Source of the DNA: Strigamia acuminata
Lineage: Eukaryota > Arthropoda > Chilopoda > Geophilomorpha > Linotaeniidae
Direction: 5' to 3'
DNA length: 60,000 bases
Assembly: GCA_949358305.1 (NCBI GenBank)
Contig: OX442318.1
Coordinates: 2,530,501-2,590,500, forward strand
Made by a program: the position numbers and the translations under genes. Of this stretch, positions 23,178 through 33,894 are shown piece by piece (positions within the stretch are counted from its first letter, which is position 1; each line of letters starts with the position of its first letter). The notes under the pieces are model-generated. The model did no database searches. It was not told where the DNA came from and saw only the letters and a program-made list of their open reading frames with translations.

Positions 23178-23954
23178 CTGCAAAAAAATAAGTGCGCTTT
23201 AGGAGAAACTGTGCCTTTTACCTTTAGGTGCTTTAGGTAAGTAATTTATGCATCCTGGAACACTTCAACCTCGCATTTTATCACCAAGACAATGTCACCA
23301 AAGTAGCTAAATACAGATTGGGCCAGAAAAATGTATACACACTTTCATAGAGAAAATCCGAGGACATATTTGGAAGTTTGATCCAATTGCGATAACAATG
23401 TGTAGTGTGGTATTTTTCTCGAGAGATGTCGTTATTAAAAAATGGCGCAGGCTTATGGAACATAAGACCATTTTAATGCGGTATTTCAAATTTGAAAATG
23501 TTGTTGGAGTTCAACGACAAGAAAGACGTAAGTTTGTAACAAAACCTCCAACCCGCCTGACAATTTCTGGATTCTAGATAAGTTCGCCGCACTAATAAGT
23601 GTCTGGAAGCTAATGACTTTGAGTAAATTTCGTAATTGTAAAGGTTAAAGGTTACATGCAATCATCACTTGATGTCTGAATAAATTAAATATTAAAATAT
23701 TTATACAAGTTTACATTTTTCTGGCCCTCTCTTGAACATAACTTCCAATGTTGATAAGCTTTGTTTTTAAGTATTAGAAGTTTCACTCACTACCGCTAGA
23801 GCACGCTTGGGTATTGTGGAAACAGTCTATTAATGTGCACGTGCATTGTTTAGGTATTTTCTGCGTTATCTATTGCCTCTTGACAGAAATACTGCACTCT
23901 GGTGGCTTGACCGAAGAATGAATGGTCTCTTCACGCCAATCACTCATTCCCATT
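23178..23954. other. No gene found
   Basis: Short minus-strand frames at 23281-23661 without motifs. GCACTCTGGTGGC at 23894-23906 is a CTCF-like core in reverse orientation. Confidence 0.4.
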
Positions 23955-24015
23955 AGACCACCAAAGTTCAGCGGCATCACGTCTGGTCAGTACTTGGATG
24001 GGTAACGTACAAGTA
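23955..24015 (+). repeat. 5S rRNA-derived segment (SINE3-like?)
   Basis: TCTGGTCAGTACTTGGATGG (23982-24001) matches the highly conserved internal part of eukaryotic 5S rRNA (CTGGTTAGTACTTGGATGGG), which includes the internal promoter box C. Upstream CAAAGTTCAGCGGCATCACG loosely fits the preceding 5S sequence. The rest of 5S is missing, so it is not a functional 5S gene. SINE3-class elements carry a 5S-derived head; a 5S pseudogene fragment is the alternative. Confidence 0.65.
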
Positions 24016-24556
24016 ATCTTGATATATTCTCATCCACAACAAGCTGTTTCCATGGCAAGAATATCTTCAACTGGTCTTCGGCCGGCTTTTTGGTAGTTTC
24101 CTCCGTTCTTCGTCCGAATGCAAGTCTGCACAAAAGAGCGGGTAAAATTCCAAAGCTTCCTAGCACAAGTTTAAAGACGGAGTCATTTACAAGCTCACTC
24201 GACCCGCTTTTGTCTTACCAGCTTAACAGGCAAACTCAAGCTAGCTAGGTAACTAGCCAGAAATTCCCGCCAAAATCTCCTCCAAGAATTTCCTCACGAT
24301 TCCGATTGGCTGTCAAAGTCACACGACCAAAACACCAGCAAGCTTGAAGCTGGTAAATCAAACTCAGTTTGATCGGAGCGGGTGAGTACAAGCTCGCTTC
24401 AAAACAAACCTTTGAATAAAAACGCAAGCTTGTGTTTGCTCAACCGGGCGATTTTTTAGCCGCCTTTATTTATTTATTTATTTATTTAATCGCACTCCAA
24501 AGGAGTAATAAGTAATTAGGGTAGATACAAGTGAGGTACAATAATTATTGAACATC
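24016..24556. other. Local duplicated segment plus (TTTA)n microsatellite
   Basis: 24340-24440 (AAACTCAGTTTGATCGGAGC, then AAGCTCGCTTCAAAA) recurs in diverged form at 24765-24830 on the far side of the MITE. This suggests a repeat that the MITE interrupted or a local duplication. 24465-24488 is a TTTA microsatellite. GAGCGGGTAAAATT near 24141 recurs at about 31398. Confidence 0.5.
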
Positions 24557-24701
24557 GGGGCCGGAAACAATTCGTTTCCACTTGCAAGGGTGATTCAGAG
24601 TCTAAACAATATTTTTATGAGTACCACCCTTGGCAGGAAACTTAAGACTTTGATTCCTGTTACCATTCCAAGGACGGAATGGTGTTATGAGTACTAGGCT
24701 T
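24557..24701 (+). mobile_element. AGTACTCATAA-end MITE, copy B (left-truncated)
   Basis: Nearly identical to the right 145 bp of the 6964-7227 element, from GGGCCGGAAACAATTCG to the end TTATGAGTACTAGGCTT. The left end is missing. No coding capacity. Confidence 0.8.
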
Positions 24702-25921
24702 AAGAAAGCCAACCTACCAAGTCGAAACCTAGCAGGTAAAATTGAAAGAACCATCACAGTTGGTAAAATGAAACTCAGTTTGATTGGAGCGTTAAACGCA
24801 AGCACGCTTAAAAAGCAACATTTCGGAGTCAAACGAAACCTTATATCTCCTCATGCAGACAAACTCTGACCTGCTTTTTCATGCACTCGCAAGCTTTTGT
24901 AACCATAGCAATTTGATGGCTGCTTCGCCGAGAAGCCTTAAACAAACCCAATTACTATTTGTCTCCAAAAATCTATAGTCCCTTTGTTACATCTAGGCAG
25001 CAGGTGGCGCAACAAGAAAAGGTTGTCTTTAATTGAATCAGCAGCAATTTTAAATAGCCACCATCATTTGAAATACATTAAGATAGATCATCCGTCACGA
25101 ATAAATATTTACTGGCGTTCCAATCAAGTCATTTCCGCCTAGAGCCAACAGCGGGCATCCATCACCTTAAAGTGGCCTCTAGCAGACCTGACCTTAAGTA
25201 AAAATGGCGCCGATAAATCAGGCAGAAGTCAAACAAGGTCTGAATTCACATGTTACAGATCAAAGGGTTATCTGCTGCCAACTTGTTTATTCGCGCTTTC
25301 CAAACATCAAAATAATTTCAAACTTAGCCGCCAGAGGACAGCAAAGTGAAACATTCTCAGGTTTGTATTCAAAATGGCAATACAGTTGGCTCGTCCCTAG
25401 GGTTTTTCCATGCGAATGGAACGTGACGTGAATACAGATTGAGATTTGTTCTCTCCGCTGTCAGCGCACGAGACTCGGATTCAACTATACACGCGAGGTG
25501 ATACTTCTTTCTCACTTGCACTCCGTGCAATCTAATGGCTGCCATTCCCTCCTTTTTAATACACTCAAAACCAACCGACGCGTGTGATTTTTGTCAGCGG
25601 TGTTAGGAAAGTGTATGAAACGACGGTGTAGGAGCAGCTACAAGATTTAAGCAGCAGGGAATGACAGTAATGCAAGAACAAACTGCATTGTAGGAGAGAA
25701 ATACACCTGGCCCAAAAAAGCAAGCAAGAAAGCAACAATAAGCTGCCGGCTTACTGCCGGCCAATGACAATTGCCATGATTGGCCGGTTGTGGTCAACAA
25801 ATGTCCCACAAAACATGATGTTTTCCAATTTATAAAAATCAAAACACTGAAATTTTTCTTCCAACTCAAGCCACCATCTGTTATTCATTGTTTTCTTAAT
25901 TTTTTTTTGTAATATACTGTA
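24702..25921. other. No gene found
   Basis: GCAGGTGGCGC near 25012 and AAAATGGCGCC near 25201 are isolated CTCF- and YY1-like words. Minus-strand frames at 25603-25948 carry no recognised domain. The right edge abuts the Tc3-like element. Confidence 0.4.
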
Positions 25922-26217
25922 AGGTGCGTCCAATAATGATAGGTCCACCCCTCCATTGTTACATAAAATAACTTCTGTGACTGTTACAGAAGTGATAATT
26001 TATTTCTGACATTATTACAATAAAATAAGGTTATTCCTAAACTTTCAATGCATTTAAACAATAAATAAATAAATAAATCCAAAAAAGCACATTTTTGCTG
26101 TCCAGAAATGATAGGTCCAGTTACATTTTTCTTGGATTTTATAGCCTTAAGTTTAATTTTTAGACACCAGAGTTCAGAATAGACTAAATGCAAATGCTGG
26201 CAAACATAAACAAGCCA
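25922..26217 (+). repeat. Left terminal inverted repeat of Tc3-like element
   Basis: Inverse partner of 26980-27275, pairing to within a base of the transposase reading region. A related, more diverged arm lacking the outer 25 bp occurs at 28829-28977. Confidence 0.93.
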
Positions 26218-26256
26218 AACAGTATTTTTAGAAGTTTGTAAGGTGCAAAAATCTTG

Positions 26257-26979
26257 ATGGGGCGAGGAAAGCCATTAACGGAGTTTGAAAAGGGTCAAAT
26301 CACAGCCCTAAAAAATTGTGGACAATCTGCAAGAGAGATAGCAAAGGCCCTAAACCGATCCCACAACGTAAGAAACAATTATATTGCCCTTGGGAATAAA
26401 TATGGCCAAAAAAAGTCATCAGGTAGACCTCAAAAATTGTGAAGCAGACAGAAACGTGCCATTATCAATGAAGTGAGAAAAGAATCAACTTCATTAAGGT
26501 CACTGGCCCAAAGACAAGATGTCAATGTGTCTAAATTCACCTTGAGCAACATATTGAAACAAGAGAGCTCACTCAAGTACACCAAACGCAAGGCCCAACC
26601 ATCACTAAAAATTTGTCATAAGGAAAAAAGAGTACAGTGGGCTCAGGAACACATGTCCTGGACTGATAAATGGCACAAAGTTGTGTGGAGTGACGAAAAA
26701 AAATTCAACTTGGATGGACCCGATGGTTGTCAGTACTACTGGCATGATATTCGTAAGGATGAGGAACGACAGATGGGTGGTGGTTCAGTGATGGTCTGGG
26801 CAGCCTTTGGATATAATGGATTCACGGATATTGTGTTCCTAGATGGCAAGATGAACGTAATTAAGTATCAACAAGTACTGGAAACACATCTTGTGCCATT
26901 TGGTGAAACAATTGGAGGAGCATTCTGGGAGTTCCAGCAGGATAATGCACCTGTGCATATGGCGAAGTCTACCTGGAAC
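26257..26979 (+). pseudogene. Tc1/Tc3-family transposase, nonsense-interrupted and C-terminally deleted
   Basis: Cut-and-paste DDE transposase. It starts MGRGKPLTEFEKGQ with a helix-turn-helix (SAREIAKALNRSHNV), then the GRPQKL motif between DNA-binding domains. A TGA at 26440-26442 breaks the frame. Reading then continues with a second HTH region, WSDEKKFNLDGPDG (first catalytic Asp), GGGSVMVWAAFGYNG, and FQQDNAPVHMAKST (second Asp). Family members continue about 34 residues to the third acidic residue. Here the frame instead runs straight into the right terminal repeat after STWNWL, so the third catalytic residue and about 80-100 residues are missing. The ATG at 26257 fits the MGRG start. 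Not functional as it stands. Confidence 0.92.
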
Positions 26980-27275
26980 TGGCTTGTTTATGTTTGCCAG
27001 CATTTGCATTTAGTCTATTCTGAACTCTGGTGTCTAAAAATTAAACTTAAGGCTATAAAATCCAAGAAAAATGTAACTGGACCTATCATTTCTGGACAGC
27101 AAAAATGTGCTTTTTTGGATTTATTTATTTATTTATTGTTTAAATGCATTGAAAGTTTAGGAATAACCTTATTTTATTGTAATAATGTCAGAAATAAATT
27201 GTCACTTCTGTAACAGTCACAGAAATTATTTTATGTAACAATGGAGGGGTGGACCTATCATTATTGGACGCACCT
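26980..27275 (-). repeat. Right terminal inverted repeat of Tc3-like element
   Basis: Mirror of 25922-26217. The transposase reading frame stays open through most of it to a stop near 27213, but this part codes for nothing conserved. Confidence 0.93.
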
Positions 27276-27361
27276 TATAAAACGAACAAATTAGTTAGAA
27301 AATCCTAAAAATTAATGCTAAACTTTGGCCATTTGCCCCCCACCAGTTGCAGCATTGTTAC

Positions 27362-27407
27362 GATCAAGTGATCGTATCACCTGACCTCATTTTTCCAAAG
27401 GTCTATT
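27362..27407 (+). repeat. Conserved ~38-bp dispersed repeat, copy 1
   Basis: Reads GATCGTATCACCTGACCTCA then TTTTTCCAAAGG. Almost identical copies lie at 37362-37403 and 47063-47106, all on the plus strand, while the flanks differ. It contains TGACCTCA, a nuclear-receptor-type half site. Most likely the edge of a transposon family. Confidence 0.7.
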
Positions 27408-27437
27408 TATGTGACAATTGTTTGAGAGTATTTGTAG

Positions 27438-28125
27438 CAAACCTCATTATAATAAACCTCGATATAACGAATTTATTGTTATAGCAAATACTTCACAAGT
27501 GATTATAAAAAAAAAAAGTTTTTTGGTAAAGGCTTTTATATTGCTGCTTCAAATCGCCGCCAGAGTGCGCTACTTCCAAACATTTTTCGTGACTGCAGTG
27601 ACCGTGCCAAAAAACTTAAGAAAAGTACTTTTTTTTTACCGCATCAAAAAACATAATATACAAGTTTGTGTAGAATTAAATCTTGTTTTCAAAATTTAAC
27701 AGAACCCTTTTTGATGCCGAAAACATCACAAAACGTATATGGGATCTGCCAGGTGGCGCTCCGGTTAGCGTAACTTTCGCCGTAATTTAGCTCTTTCTCC
27801 CTTTTAACTATATTTAATCTTTAAGTTAATATATTGGAAATTAACATATTGGAAAGTAGATAAAAACTGCACCAGAAAAGTCTACTTTCCAATCTAATAA
27901 CTAATTTTTTTAATTTTTTTTTTTTCCAAATTACCGACATTATCGGACAAATTGCCAAAACCGGAAGTTGAAACACACAAACTTTCATGTCAACTTAAAT
28001 AAAAATCATTAAACTTGTTTGGTTGGTTGGCCATAAAACACCATGTTAAAAAATTTGATATAACGAACTTTCATTATAGCGAATTCTCGGGTCCCTTGAG
28101 ATTGGTTATAACGGGGCTCGACTGT
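27438..28125. mobile_element. Pogo/Tigger-like non-autonomous element
   Basis: The left end has AAACCTCGATATAACGAATT. The right end has GATATAACGAACTTTCATTA and closes with GGTTATAACGGGGCTCGACT followed by GTA. About 690 bp without an intact coding region; open frames inside show no transposase motif. The left tip is diverged, so the boundary is approximate. Confidence 0.6.
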
Positions 28126-28600
28126 AACAATAAAATTTGCCCGTGATCGTTGTTTCATTGACTTTTATCTTTGAAACCCTTAAAGATAGACATTACTATC
28201 CAATTGCAAAGTTTTAGAGCATTATTCATTTAGTCTAAAAATACCTCAACATTATTCCACCGACTTTAATAGCCTTTCAAATAGCTTTCAAACAAGTAAA
28301 TTTAACCGGTGTAAACTACGAAACCACTCATTTTCACACCCCATCAAGATACTTCCATAAGAATCAAAGCCAACTATTCCTGGAACCACATCTCATTGTT
28401 TAGCATCCAACTGCCACCACCTAAACCACAGACAAACTAATCCTCTTCAACCACATTATCAGAGTATATAAACAAAGTCACAACTAAATATATTGTTTTC
28501 CAATCTCCACTGAAACTGCACACTGTATCTTGCAAGACCATTAGAATTGGGTATATAAAACCCGAGCGATGATGGCCTACTATGAATCTAGAACGCTGTA
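28126..28600. other. No gene found
   Basis: AT-rich DNA between two mobile elements. Nothing recognised. Confidence 0.4.
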
Positions 28601-28615
28601 CAGTTGGTGTAAATA

Positions 28616-28826
28616 TTACCGTATGTTACCAATTAAGAGTCGCCCTCGAATAGTAGCCGCGGCTAAGACACCATATTTTTGCAAAAGTACGATATTGTTT
28701 CCGTATTTAACCTCATGAATGATGAACATTAAACAAATGTAACAAACGAAAAACCGAAATTTTAATTGCTGACAAAAATGGCAGTTTTTAATAAGAGCCG
28801 GGGCTCTTAATCGACAAAATACGATA
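28616..28826. mobile_element. GAATAGTAGCCG MITE family, copy 2
   Basis: 211 bp. The left end is ACCGTATGTTACCAATTAAG, followed by CGAATAGTAGCCGCGGC and the GCAAAAGTACGATATTG segment. The right end CTCTTAATCGACAAAATACG is the inverse of the left. The cleanest copy with both ends. Confidence 0.8.
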
Positions 28827-28828
28827 TT

Positions 28829-28977
28829 CACCCCTGTATTGTTACATAAAATAACTTCTGTGATTGTTACAGAAATGACAATTTATTTCTGATATTATTA
28901 CAACAAAATAATGTTACTCCTATATTTCCAAAGTATTTAAACAATAAATAAATAAAAAAATCCAAAAAAGCACATTT
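28829..28977 (+). mobile_element. Tc3-like terminal-repeat fragment
   Basis: About 85-90 percent similar by eye to 25947-26095 (CATTGTTACATAAAATAACT through AAAAAGCACATTTTTG). It lacks the outermost 25 bp and everything inside the arm. It begins exactly where the neighbouring MITE ends. Confidence 0.8.
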
Positions 28978-29068
28978 TTGTAAAATTTTATTTCTGTACA
29001 TTAAACTGTTTTTGAGTTGTCTGATTGAAGTGAGTAACCGGTGATGTAAATAATATTTACACCAACTG

Positions 29069-29614
29069 TACAATCCGTCAGCCATGTCAACAACTGAATC
29101 CAAATAATTCACACGCATGAGAATTTATGTTCCATGCAATAGGGGAGAAATTGTTGGTGCCGGCTTTCAATATGTCTTGCAACAATTGATCTTTTCCTGC
29201 AATAGGGCCTCTAAATCCAACAAAATCCACTAGGAGTTGTTGTAGGTGTAGTTTTGTCTTGTTTTGTCAATTAAAATGGTGGAATGAAGATAGAACTGTC
29301 GGCTTTAAGACTGCTTAATCAATTAGGGGTGCTTACAGTGCACACTGATTACCCCTAATGCATTTGTCACGCAGTGACTTAAGGTGCATGATGTTCATTC
29401 AAGAGGATAACCATCTAAGTCAAACAAGTTTGTGCATTCATTATGTTGAAGCTGGATTCAACAAGAGTGTTTTTTTTTAAAGTCTGGTCTCTATTGTTGA
29501 CTTTTCAGTGCAAGTATTCGCAACGGAATGACCCAATCGCAAAACTAACTTTTATTACAATTTTTAAAAGTGATTAACAAACAGTGTAAGTTGCTTTTGA
29601 TGCTATGATTCAAT
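29069..29614. other. No gene found
   Basis: Unremarkable AT-rich DNA leading into the 30-bp array. Confidence 0.4.
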
Positions 29615-30135
29615 AATGGGTCTTGCTTTTACTAAACAATGGTTGTCTTTGTTGCTTTAAAAACAATAGAATCTGCTTTTGTTGCCATTAGTGAACAATA
29701 GAGTTGCTTTTGTTGCTATTAGTGAACAATAGAGTTACTTTTGTTGATTTTACTAAACAATAAAATCTGCTTTTGTTCCTTGAAAAACAATATAATCTGC
29801 TTTTGTTGCTTTATAAACAATATAATCTGCTTTTGTTGCTTTAAAAACAATAAAATCTGCTTTTGTTGCTTTATAAACAATATAATCTGCTTTTGTTGCT
29901 TCAAAAACAATAGAATCTGCTTTTGTTGCTTCAAAAACAATAGAATCTGCTTTTGTTGCTTCAAAAACAATAGAATCTGCTTTTGTTGCTTCAAAAACAA
30001 TAGAATCTGCTTTTGTTGCTTTAAAAACAATTGAATCTGTTTTTGTTGCCTTTAGTGAACAATAAAAGTTACTTTTGTTGCTTTTACTAAACAATAGAAT
30101 CTGCTTTTGTTGCTTTTACGAAACAATAAAACTTG
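29615..30135. repeat. Minisatellite, 30-bp unit
   Basis: About 17 copies built on AATAGAATCTGCTTTTGTTG followed by CTTCAAAAAC. The central copies are almost identical and the edges degenerate. Because 30 is a multiple of three, both strands show long repetitive open frames that are not genes. Confidence 0.96.
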
Positions 30136-31474
30136 CTTTTGAAAAACAGAAAAACTTATTTTTGTTATTGTTGTAATTATTTTCAAAGAAATAAAATCTC
30201 TTAATCCAGAAAAAACCAAAATACAACACCTTTTAATTGACCAAAATCAGCCTTAAACTGGAGAATCTACCACGACAACCCCAACACCGCCGACACAAAC
30301 CATTCCCACTTTTAAAACTTTTAATTCCTTAAAACATGCACCTACAAGCAAACAACTGCTGAGTAGTCTGACTTTAACAAGATAATGCTCACAAACCCCA
30401 CCTTCCCTTGTGTTCCTACCTAAATTACCTTTGTCAAAATAAACTGTCAACTTCAGGATCAACTTTTCCCGGCTTCCACTTTACAAAACCCCCCAGAGGA
30501 ATTGTAACATTGGCAAACAGCATCATTATACAAATGTCACTCACACGCCTCAAACATTTTCCTTGCACCTAATGGGTATCACAGCAAAGCCACCATGTAT
30601 GACACGCTTCAGAGCCGCATAACCACAAATTACAAATCATCAAACACCGGACTGACCGCTCAAGCGAAAACACCCAGACCCTTTCTTCACCTGTGAAAAC
30701 CAACTTAGATCCGCCATTCAGCTTCATTTGAATATTTCATCAAGGCTGGTGGACCCCCTCTAGGGTTGCCTTTCCCCCCAATCAATTGCAGCCTCAATTC
30801 CAGCAGAAATTGTCCGCGAAGGATGGAAAAAAGAATCTTTTCTTCTTCTTCTACACATGTTCCAAGGAGTGCCAAACTACCATTTCCGCCACGCATGCGC
30901 ACTCATGACCCATTTGGAAGCTCCAAATCTGACGAATAAAAAGCATCCAGCAGGAAGGAAATGACATGCGACTTGCACTTGATGGTACAAAGAAAGAGAT
31001 GCCTCATTCCAAGGTGTAGAAGTTGATCTAGAATGATGGCCAATGACAGTGATATGGATAATGGGTTGAAGTGTGTCATCAAAACCAGAAATAGCTGCAG
31101 TTTGCACAATCACAAACTAGAAAGTCAATAGTGTAATGCAGGCAAGTGTTTTCGGCGTTTAGATTTTATCGCCGGTTTAAGAAACCCGAGGATTCTTAAC
31201 GCCGACGATTAAAAGCCGCAGTGCCATTTCTAAGAAGACTTATCATAATCTGACTTATCACAAATGACTTATGGTGTCCATGGTGAAAATAAAGTCACTT
31301 CAACCAATTCAGCCAATTTAGTCGGATCAGCCGTTTGACTTTGAATGCACTTAATGTGTGATCGTGTTAATTTAAACCTCCAGGTGGAAACACAAGGGAG
31401 CGGGTAAAATTTAAAAGCTTGCTTTTACTTGAAAAAGCGACTAAAAACTCACGAGTTTTCGTTATTTTTGGTTT
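30136..31474. other. No secure gene; two open GC-richer stretches
   Basis: 30707-30940 is open on the plus strand for about 75 codons and 30877-31113 open on the minus strand for 78 codons. Neither has a family signature or convincing splice sites. Poly-pyrimidine runs occur near 30838-30850. Confidence 0.3.
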
Positions 31475-31592
31475 GCGAGCTTTGTTTTAACTCATGCCTT
31501 GTTATTGTTAGTTCGTGAGCGTTTTTTCAACTCATGCATTGTTATTGTTTGTGGGCGAGCTTTGTTTTAATTCATGCCTTCTTGTTATTGTT
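31475..31592. repeat. Three-copy tandem repeat, 40-bp unit
   Basis: Copies start at 31475, 31515 and 31555 (GCGAGCTTTGTTTTAACTCA, then TGCCTTGTTATTGTTTG). 31593-31991 beyond it shows only a 71-codon frame without motif. Confidence 0.8.
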
Positions 31593-31991
31593 TGTTTTAA
31601 GTTCTCTTTGTTGGCAGTTGTTTTTTTGTTAGACATTAAATAGTCAGATTTCAAGCAGAGCAGATGCCCCTTTCTCTTTCTGTTGCTTTCGTTTATCCTG
31701 GTCACCTTTAGGGTCAGTTCGGTTAGACTTCATTCACAACCCCTCTTTGAGGTCACACTTTTCCTACTATGTTATCCGTTTACTCGGTTCTGCTTCTTTC
31801 CTGAGCTCTTGCACCTATTTCGATTGAAGAAACGCGGCAGGGAACATCTTGGTTTGGTGTGGTTGACCATGGAAATGTTAAAGCATAGACCGACATAGAA
31901 GTCGATTCATTTTTGCGACACTACTTCTCGAAGGAGTTATTAACTCTGACAAATATTTTCAAAGAAACAACCCGATCCAGATTTCCTTATA

Positions 31992-32245
31992 CAGGGTGTC
32001 CCAAAAGTCAGAACCCCCCAAGTAATTTCCAAAATACTTGAGATATCAGAAAACTGAAAAAAACTCATACAGGAAATCATCCATTGCGAATCTGATGGCA
32101 TCCTCAAATTTGACCTCTGACCTTGGGAAGGACAGAATTCAATTTGTAACTTTTGAACGGTAAGAGATAAAGCAATAATTCTAATTAGAAAGTGGTAGAG
32201 CATGGCCTAATTAGTCTAAAAACATGATTTACTAAAAATATTTTC
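31992..32245 (+). mobile_element. Mariner-like repeat end (CAGGGTGTCCC)
   Basis: Starts TA|CAGGGTGTCCCAAAAGTC, a tip typical of several mariner-type families. The following sequence (inverse of CTCTACCACTTTCTAATT, then TTTAGACTAATTAGG) is homologous, in opposite orientation, to 51556-51760. No transposase remains; only one tip is visible. Confidence 0.55.
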
Positions 32246-33894
32246 CTACAAACAATTACACAATTATGATTTTGATTTATACACTAACAGTGTGAACACC
32301 GCAATACTGGGATAAATACCACAATATGTTAACACTACAAACACTCCCAAACTCAGGAATTGTGGGTAAGAATCTGGCATTGAAACTTGACCGATAAGAA
32401 CTTTTCTTTGATTTTATTAATTCTAGATAATTTTTTGTTATTTAAAGTGGGAAATCGATTTGACTTTGTATAACAAGACAGGTTTGTAATCTAAGAAGAC
32501 GTCAAAGACGGTCGGTATTCAAGCATTAATGAGTGCTCTAATTGGAAATGTGATCTCGTCGAAACTTCGACATTCGTGCGTAGAGGTGATGATAGTCAAA
32601 ACCCCTTCAGTGTAGAATGACAAGCAAACAAAGTCGTTTCATGTGTTATTAATGAGAAAAAGGATGGCTAATTAAGAATGCAAATAATAAAGTTTTCCAT
32701 TCACACACGTTGCATGACACTTTTGACAAGCTCAATTAACATGGCGACTTTGGCTAAATAAATAATAAAACTTTTACTCTTGTGGCTAATTAAAAGTTCC
32801 ATCTTTTACATTTTTTAATTCAATTTAACATATTATAATTTCTAACTTAAAAAAAATTAGAGAAATTAAAGAAACTTTTACCTTTAAAAATGCCAAACTC
32901 AATTTTCTACACTTTTATACAATCAACATGTATGTTTAATGCTTATTACACGAACAAACATAACTCAATTCGCTTTAAAACCCCTCAAAACTATCAGCAC
33001 AACCATCCAAAACAATGTAATTCTCACATTAAACATTTACAACCAAAATGAAAAATGCCAACAAATAAACATCAATCTCACTCCCCCTTGACACATGAAA
33101 TGTTTACAATGCAATCCAAAGAATTTTTAAACTACCAATTCCATTCCCCTTTTTCCAAATTTCATAAAACAAAAAAAAATTCCTAATCCTGCAGAATCCC
33201 AACAAGTCCACCCTGCCCCCCCCCCCCCCCTGGCTCCACCAGCATCGATTTTTCTTCCAATACATTTTTAATCACTTCCTAAAACTGGACAAACTGTCAC
33301 ATTCCTTCAAATATTTCCCAACAAAACAGATAAATCAACACCTGCTCATTTTTCAGGGTTGGGCTTGCCTGCATTGCAATTTATGCGGCAATTATTCAAT
33401 ATCTTCTTCGGAGAACACTTGTACTGCCCAGATACAAGCGTGTGATGTTCCTACACGAAACCCTTGTGTCAAATGACATGCAAATTGAGTTTGATTGCAG
33501 CAGGACTATTTGCCACCCATTTTACATGACTGTAGTGCCACCATTAAACTCGACATTACATTCCCCTTTTAGGATATAAAGTTGTTGACGTACAAGGTGG
33601 CATTTCTGCCGCCTTTTACGGTCGTTTCTGAAAGATTAGCATAAATTTCAAGTTTTTAAATGAATGTTTAGTAATTTTATAATGGTTAGTGCAAGTTTTG
33701 TTCAGAGTGGCTCTTTGTGGCATCTGCTTGGGTTGGCTAAGGGGCAGCAATTTTCCGTTTCTGGAATTGAGTTGTTGTGAATTTTCTTGGGTGTTGAGTT
33801 GGGTTTGGTGGAGTACTGACTGCACCTGCAGCACCTGAGGACTCTCAAAGGGCAAAAACAGTATTCAGAGATATTTTTAAAAAAAATTTTTTTG
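32246..33894. other. No gene found; poly-C tract
   Basis: AT-rich, with a poly-C run at about 33214-33231. The minus-strand 79-codon frame (33616-33855) is Gln-rich without a domain. Confidence 0.4.

Larger units (their letters stand above)
25922..27275 (+). mobile_element. Tc3-like transposon with 296-bp inverted repeats
   Basis: A complete 1354-bp element bounded by TA on both sides (25920-25921 and 27276-27277). The tips are AGGTGCGTCCAATAATGATA and its inverse. The 296-bp terminal repeats (25922-26217 and 26980-27275) are nearly identical, so the element is young. Within each arm the sequence AATGATAGGTCCA recurs about 180 bp inside, a second possible transposase site as in Tc3 and other long-ITR Tc elements. 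The transposase is broken (see 26257-26979), so movement would need enzyme from elsewhere. Confidence 0.93.
28601..29068. mobile_element. TA-flanked composite MITE
   Basis: Perfect 18-bp inverted ends CAGTTGGTGTAAATATTA at 28601-28618 and 29051-29068, each flanked by TA (28599-28600 and 29069-29070), as for Tc1/mariner elements. Inside are a GAATAGTAGCCG MITE (28616-28826) and a Tc3-like terminal-repeat fragment (28829-28977), so the unit is a nest of three families. Confidence 0.75.

Noticed and set aside
23955-24015. Functional 5S rRNA gene
   Set aside because: Only the central conserved segment matches; both termini are missing.
29719-30094. Overlapping 97-113 codon frames on both strands
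   Set aside because: By-product of a 30-bp tandem unit.
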